A stretch of 64,000 bases of DNA from Conoideocrella luteorostrata. Lineage: Eukaryota; Ascomycota; Sordariomycetes; Hypocreales; Clavicipitaceae. Each line of letters opens with the position of its first letter. The first letter of the stretch is position 1. Both the position numbers and the translations under genes were made by a program. Below, piece by piece: positions 58,553-64,000 of this stretch. The stretch spans positions 1 to 64,000 of the forward strand of contig JASWJB010000056.1 in NCBI GenBank assembly GCA_032433595.1, read 5' to 3'. A model generated the notes under the pieces. The model saw only the letters and a list, made by a program, of their open reading frames with translations, was not told the DNA's origin and searched no databases.

Positions 58553-60352
58553 TGAGTCATCTTGCTGTGCAGGGTTTGCTAAATACACACTATAAAGTCA
58601 GACAAAAAAACCGGCCACAAATGATCCCCTCTTGCAACGCACTGCGACGCCCCACCCCACCCAGTCACCGCTGCATAGCTTTCCTGCTCCCACGCGATTT
58701 GTCGCGCAAATTAATTGCAATTACTCCCCAGAATAATTTCTTTTTATTTCCACTTATGGACTCATCTTATTGCGTATCAACATAAAATTAGAAACTGACC
58801 GTACCTTGCCGGGGAACATTGGCCAACAATTCAAAATTTACAGGAAGGGACGGATTTGCGTTGCGTGGCCTCGTGTTGTTGGACTGTACGGTGTCTTGAC
58901 GGGTGGCTAGACAAGATGCTTAAGACACGAAAGAATGAGCACTAAGGGTGCTGGAGTAGGTGTAAATGAGGGGATTTGGAAGAGCCTGTCAAACGGAATT
59001 CTTCTTTAATTATCATCACACAGCATCTATTATCATCAAATATACATGAATTTCAACCTCTTCGAATTGAACGCATAATGAATAAATGATATTGATATCG
59101 TGAACACTGTATTTTGTATTTTATACTCTATGCGCATAGCACGGATTAGCCTAGTTCAATCACCAGCCGCTGTCTGTAAGGCTAGCCACAGGCTGTCCAC
59201 ACGTGACCCGTCAAATCACCGGCGTGAGCTCTAAGCTTCGGTACAAAATACACAGCTCCCTACGAGACTATTGCGAACAGAATAGTCTACCTATCCATTC
59301 CATTTGAGCTTCTCCTGAGCAATACCAGTATGGGCATTATAGTGTCTAGATAGTGCTAGTGCGGCTGTCACGATGTGAGTAGTTATGTAAGTGGGCATCT
59401 GGTTTAGTGTAATTAACCTTGCCTTCTATCTAATTTGACGAGGAATTTGACAGCTATTTATTCCTGCAATCCCTTTCTAGATGCCACTTATATAGGAATT
59501 CTGTTAGAACTTCCTAAATTTAATAGTTTCCTATTACTCCTATTAATTCTATAGTGGGAGGATTCAGTGGCTTAGACCAGTCTCTTGTGACCTCTTACTA
59601 TTGTCTATTGCCGCGCATCGTAGCCTAAAGAGACTAATTAGTAGTAATTCAAAGGTCTGAGGCGTTTAGTTGACTCCGCAGGATTTCGCGCATTTCCTCG
59701 CATGCGCATATGACGCGTTGTTGTGCTGTTGCGTGTGACAGCGGCCACTGAGCCTTTGTGTGGCGCCAAGATCGGCGCTACGACGGTTAGCTTACATGGG
59801 AAATAAGAGCCGACAACAAAATACCCTTGCAGCTGGCCTTTGCACAGCCAAGACAGCCGACCCTGTGCTGGATTGAATTTGATCGTGGGGCTGTTCGTCC
59901 CGCTAATCCAAGAGGGCAAGGGTTAGACGATCCAGTTTGTAACCCAATAAAATAGGCTGGCGTCTGTTTTCACAAGCAGCGGAGGCAAAGATCAAAATAT
60001 CCGTGCATGGCACACTGGGAAGGAACGCCGCTACGACTCGCTCACCATCGCTCCAACTTCCCGTGCAAGCGGCTAATGCGAATGATGAGTGCGGCGCTGG
60101 CTAGATGATGGAAGGGTATGTATGCTGCTGCTTTGCAGCGCAGCGATGCATTGTGTCCGTTAAACGCAATTGAGCAAAATAAATATATAAAAGCCATGCT
60201 TGCTGTGCGAATAAGTCATAGGAAGGAGGCATTGCTCATAATAGCAAACGTCTGTCGTGATTGCTTACTCATTCTCCAATTCTCCCTTCTGCTATTTATT
60301 TGAGAAACTGCAGTCATATCTCTACAATATTGGTTTCTTCCAAGTCTTCACA
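58553..60352. other. Intergenic region containing a solo LTR
   Basis: About 1.8 kb between the tRNA and the small gene at 60353. Apart from the LTR at 59366-59740 and AT-rich sequence around 59.0-59.6 kb I recognise nothing. Confidence 0.4.
59366..59740. mobile_element. Solo LTR with perfect 5-bp target-site duplication
   Basis: A 375-bp segment starts TGTCACGATG and ends GCGTGTGACA, giving TG...CA ends and a 6-bp inverted TGTCAC/GTGACA pair. The pentamer GCGGC stands directly before it (59361-59365) and directly after it (59741-59745), as expected for LTR retrotransposon insertion. No internal coding sequence is present, so this is a solo LTR left after recombination between two LTRs. Its left half is AT-rich. 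Which superfamily (Ty3/Gypsy or Ty1/Copia) it came from is not shown. It lies about 800 bp from the tRNA gene, a neighbourhood some LTR elements favour. Confidence 0.72.
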
Positions 60353-60809
60353 ATGGCTAGTCCGCAGCATGACAAGATGTGGGAAGAGTTAACTGCTATG
60401 TCTGGTGTGTCTGGTGTGTCAGTCTGCAGTCCCGCCAGTATGAAGAAATATGCACACACGCAAGGACAACTGAATAGCATCAATGCTAAACAGTGAGTGA
60501 GTGTGCGGAATGCAGGAACTGAAGAAAAGCCTAACTGTTAAATTTCCTAGACACGGCAAAAGCAATGCGGCTCGAAGCGATCCCGGTCCGGCAATATCAT
60601 CACCTATGCTTACGAGATATGTGTACGAGACTCGGAGGATTGAACTCCCCATGACGGAAGTTATACAAGGAGACCAGGGTCGGATGTATGCATACTCAAC
60701 GAAATGGAAGAAGCAATATGGCAGTGAAACACCACCCAAGAAAAAGGACAAAGATGGCAAGGAGCCACAGAATTGGGACACCTCACGGCTGAGTTTCCTG
60801 TTTGATTAG
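60353..60809 (+). CDS. Small two-exon gene of unknown function next to the pseudo-metacaspase
   Basis: Exons 60353-60492 and 60551-60809 join through a 58-bp GTGAGT...CTAG intron in phase 2 to 132 residues. I do not recognise the protein. It begins MASPQHDKMWEELTAMSG, has a short GVSGVSV repeat, and the exon 2 part contains MLTRYVYETRRIELPMTEVIQG and a Lys-rich TPPKKKDKDGKEPQNW segment; it ends SRLSFLFD. There is no membrane helix or signal peptide. It is encoded in the same direction as the Clr5-metacaspase gene 780 bp downstream. It may be real on the evidence of a clean intron and an open second exon, but no domain supports it. Confidence 0.5.
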
Positions 60810-61587
60810 ATTTAACATTGTGGCGTAGAGTACTCCGTATGCTGCTGTCGCATTAAGGAAAAGTGGTGGAGTGGAGGCTGGTGGCCGTCCCTTAAATGCC
60901 CAGTCATATACTCCGTACTCCGAGAACGATATTTACATCCCAACACGCTATACTCAAATCAAACCCTTCAAAACATGCCTTTGCTTTTCTGCAGAGTGAC
61001 AATTGTGGCGAAGATCGGGGCTTAGGTGTGCTAATCTTAAAGCGCCAATACCTCCGCTGTCGAGTTTGCAAAGCAAGTTGTGCATGATGAGCTGGTGGCT
61101 TATGCCGAAATACCTGCGCCTCGCACATGAAGCAGCGCATGTTGGCGGCGGCACAAATATGACACTCGGCAGTGCAACTTAGCAGCCAGAGGTGGGCCCA
61201 AAATTTGCACTTGGACTTGTGGCTCCAGGTTGAGAGATACAAGTAGTGCACAGTAGGAGTACGAAGTGGTCGGTTCAGGTAAACATGACCGGCTACGGAG
61301 TGAGAATTCTTGTGTTGTGTTGATCAGGCACCGGCCTGACGTGTACATATGCTGCATGGGAATTTTGTTGTGGCCAATCAAACTAGTCGCCGCCGCAGGT
61401 CTACAGCTGAAGTTCGGCCGCAGCAGCTGGATGGCGTCTTACCTGTGTGTCCGATACGTGTTAGGAATGGGGCGTCTCCTCCGTTCGAGAAATGAGGCGA
61501 GGCACGAAGGATAAAGAGAAGCCATGCCCGGTTCTCATTGTCAGAGTGAATAATTTACCCCGGCCGGCGAGACCTAGTACCGCAGCT
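60810..61587. other. Promoter region of the Clr5-metacaspase gene
   Basis: About 780 bases with two exact TACTCCGTA words (60831 and 60909) and a near copy at 61294. The frame of exon 1 is open upstream to an ATG at 61492, so the protein could be 32 residues longer. Confidence 0.4.
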
Positions 61588-63342
61588 ATGGATCTGCGCA
61601 ACCCTCCGCACCCGAAGGGTTGCGTTCGACCAGTGACGGATGACGATTGGGAGCCGTTTAAAGACACCATCATACGGCTCTATGTGGACGAAAACAACAC
61701 TTTGCCTGCTTTAATGGCGACCATGCGCTGCGACCATGGTTTCAATGCAACGTATGTGTGGGCCTTTCGTGGCGAACTGTGTTTCAATTAACCACCGCGT
61801 ATGATTACAAGCACAGGAGAAAGCAATACACTCGTCGGTTCGAAATCTGGAACCTATACAAGAACATTAGCTCGGAAAATATGCGGAATATGTCGCGGAT
61901 TCAGCAGAGGCGGCGCGACGTCGAAAATAAAGAAACGGCCTTCGAGTTCCAAGGCCGTCCGGTTCCACAAGAAAAGATTGGAAAGTGGCGGAAGCGGAGT
62001 GAGATGGCCGAGGGCGAGTCCTGTCAAAGTGAAATGTCAGGTGTGTACACAATGACAAAAGTTTGGATAGCTTCATAGCATAACCATGAATCATAGCGCC
62101 AACGCCGTCCAATATCGAATACTACACACCTGGCGCGTCCGTTTCCACTCCTTCAATCGACCAAGTTGCCAGCGCGAGCGATCGTGTCGTCAATGACGAG
62201 AATTCTCGAGCATTTGACAACTCTGATCAATTTAGTTTTGTTCCTCAATCTCCGTCTGGCTCCGCATCCTTTGGGGGTCGCCTCCCGAATGCGATTCAAT
62301 GCTCGAATTGCACCGGTCGCCGGAAAGCACTCTTTGTCGGGATTAACTACTTTGGACAACGAGGTGAACTTTCAAAATGCATAAATGACGTTAGGAACAT
62401 GGCTGCATTTCTAATAGAACACTTCCGTTACAAACGTGACGATATGATCATACTCACTGATGACCAACATGATGCTCAGAGTCTGCCAAGTAAACAAAAT
62501 ATTCTACAGGCTATGCATTGGCTGGTGAAAGATGCAGAGGTAAATGATACACTATTTTTTCACTATTCCGGTAAGTTACATATGCCTCACAGCCTACAAA
62601 CCATCGAGTACATGTCTAATATAATTAGGTCATCATGGTCCATCAACAAACTTAGAGGGCACTAGAGACATTAATCGTGACGAGGTCATCTACCCTGTCG
62701 ACTTTCACAAAAATGGCCACATCGCTGACGACGAGATGCACCGCATCATGGTCCAGCCCTTGAAGCCCGGGGTTAGGCTAACCGCTGTCATCGATTCCAC
62801 TCATTCTTGTGCAACACTCGATCTTCCATACTTTTACACAACTCAGGGTTTGCTCAAAGAGCCGAATCTGGCCAAAGAAGCTGGCCATGGCCTACTAGGC
62901 GTCATATCCTCCTACCGCCAGAACGACCTCGAAGGCGTTGCATTGAATATCATAGCAATTTTCGAGAAAGCGACGAGCGGCGGTGATGCCCACGATAAGT
63001 TTTCTCCAAGTAGACCATCAATGACCGATGTAATTGTTTTGTCTTCATCCTTTGGATACCAAGCTCCGTTTAGGGATGACCGAGTCCAGTGAGTTTCCAC
63101 AGGTGGTGGCGTTTATAACAATTGCAGCATGATTCATACAGCTCGCAAAATCAAGCCAAAATGCTCTCATGCTGCCCCCTGTGGACTAAATTCCCGTTAA
63201 AACTAACTACAAAAACAGGTCTATCGCCATACCTGCTGCATTCTTTAAAGCCATAAAGGAAAATCCTCAGCAGACCTACGTGCAACTCTTGAATAGCATC
63301 AGAGACGAGATTGCGACTACGATTACAACAAGCCTCAGATAA
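61588..63342 (+). CDS. Clr5-domain / metacaspase-like fusion, catalytic Cys replaced and C terminus frameshifted
   Basis: Exons 61588-61751, 61817-62040, 62097-62570, 62629-63088 and 63219-63342 give 481 residues. Residues about 14-75 are a Clr5 domain (DDDWEPFKDTIIRLYVDEN, then CDHGFNATRKQYTRRFEIW across the first intron), a fungal N-terminal module linked in fission yeast to silencing. A Ser-rich linker follows, then a type I metacaspase domain from about 203: RRKALFVGINYFGQRG, CINDVRNM, DDMIILTDDQ, DTLFFHYSG, DEVIYPVDFHKNGHIADDEMH, LDLPYFYTTQGLLKEPNLAKEAG and NPQQTYVQLLNSIRDEIA. Metacaspases cleave after Arg/Lys and take part in fungal cell death and protein quality control. Here the His is kept (H289, but HG is HH) while the catalytic Cys is Thr345 (DSTHSC instead of the usual DSCHSG), so no protease activity is expected. 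A one-base loss at 63313-63315 ends the frame at 63342; the older frame and a last exon continue to 63444. Confidence 0.82.
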
Positions 63343-63444
63343 CGTCTGGCTACCCATTAAGTGAGTCAATCCCATGCTATAAAGCTCAGAAGAATACATC
63401 TTAATACCACTGGTTTAGATACCAACCGGCTTTTTATCATGTAA
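63343..63444 (+). pseudogene. Frame-shifted remnant of the metacaspase C terminus
   Basis: In the frame one base off, from 63315, the sequence reads DYDYNKPQITSGYPL up to 63360, followed by a GTGAGT...TTTAG intron (63361-63418) and a last exon reading NTNRLFIM with a TAA at 63442-63444. This matches the usual metacaspase end (QKPQ...HPLDxNLLFxM). So the gene once had a normal end and lost it by a single-base change, unless the read itself has an error. Confidence 0.75.
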
Positions 63445-64000
63445 TCGGTGCTGATGTGGAGGATATGCGGCAACAATGAGAAATCATTCAATCATGTCAA
63501 GGTGCAACTAACAAGTGGATATTTAGTTCTTGAGCGGCTGAAAACGTTACACTTGGTAGGTGTCTAACTCGGGGGATCTGAGAGGATGAAAGAATCTGCA
63601 AGATCATCAATTTGCATCGCGGGTTACGTATTGCGCAACGAATAATCAACGGATGGGCCAGAGTTGGAGCCAGAACACACAAAACAGTGGAAGAGGTAAA
63701 GCGCATAATCAGTCCAATCGCTATTGGAATGAGTTCAGCTACGAAATCTGGGAGTATATAGAAAGTAATTAGCGAGTTGAAATAAGACAGTTCGCTGATC
63801 ATCTCTGAGCAAGGGAAAAGTGCTGGCATCGCTAAAAATCGCATTGCATTATTTATTATAGGGCTGTTCCAGTGCTTGGGTGTAGCGCTGTCTGTCAGCT
63901 TACGCCATTTACCCATGAAGCCTTCCAGGTAAGGTAAAGTTATCGAAGGTGCACGTAACTCTGGTATGTTACCCAGCAGTCGTCAGTATTCGGCCAAGGC
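63445..64000. other. Window end with a possible partial minus-strand gene
   Basis: On the minus strand a frame is open from about 63982 to 63497 and reads hydrophobic in its middle (FVAELIPIAIGLIM and TVLCVLAPTLAHPLII), which could be two membrane helices of a protein whose 5' part lies beyond the window. Upstream of ATG 63916 the frame reads ELRAPSITLPYLEGF. No family is recognised and no intron is certain, so this is only a possibility. Confidence 0.25.

Noticed and set aside
59638..59919. 93-codon minus-strand frame
   Set aside because: Overlaps the solo LTR and its flank and shows no domain.
1..64000. CRISPR array, bacterial operon or prophage-like elements
   Set aside because: No regularly spaced direct repeats with unique spacers; gene structure with introns is eukaryotic.

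Overview
The window looks like nuclear DNA of a filamentous ascomycete, most likely a sordariomycete. The genes carry short introns of about 50-130 bp with GT...AG ends. The families present are fungal: a Zn2Cys6 regulator, the Ssh4/Ear1 SPRY adaptor, a Clr5-domain protein and a metacaspase-like protein. Long uncoded stretches separate the genes, and one Fot1/pogo-type transposon copy is damaged in a way that resembles repeat-induced point mutation. I cannot name the species.

Left part (1-18.7 kb): an N2227/carnosine N-methyltransferase-like gene (minus strand), a small two-exon PAC4-type proteasome-assembly chaperone (2107-2644), and the three-exon transportin gene KAP104 (3715-6661). A 9.4 kb stretch without a recognisable gene follows. 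It leads into a six-exon Zn2Cys6 transcription factor (16093-18344) that has an open extra 3' segment up to 18739.

Middle part (18.7-41 kb): another long empty stretch, then four minus-strand genes. These are the Ssh4/Ear1-like membrane SPRY adaptor with PPxY motifs, a single-pass membrane protein of unknown role, a 604-residue disordered protein with a conserved-looking C-terminal module, and a membrane-anchored endonuclease/exonuclease/phosphatase-fold protein.

Right part (41-64 kb): a degenerate Fot1/pogo-type DNA transposon with terminal inverted repeats (41431-42972), a P-loop sulfotransferase-like gene, a 250-residue acidic protein ending in a PP1-docking-like motif, a very large single-exon DH/PH (RhoGEF-like) gene, an intron-containing tRNA-Thr, and a solo LTR with a perfect 5-bp target duplication. 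At the end there is a small unknown gene next to a Clr5-domain/metacaspase fusion. In that fusion the catalytic cysteine is replaced by threonine and the last C-terminal segment is frameshifted out.

The housekeeping genes do not form a pathway; each has its own promoter and this is ordinary fungal gene order. The most unusual items are the Clr5-pseudo-metacaspase with its small neighbour, and a 9-bp word (TACGGAGTA/TACTCCGTA) that recurs at least 21 times, only between genes. All calls come from reading the sequence; no database search was run.
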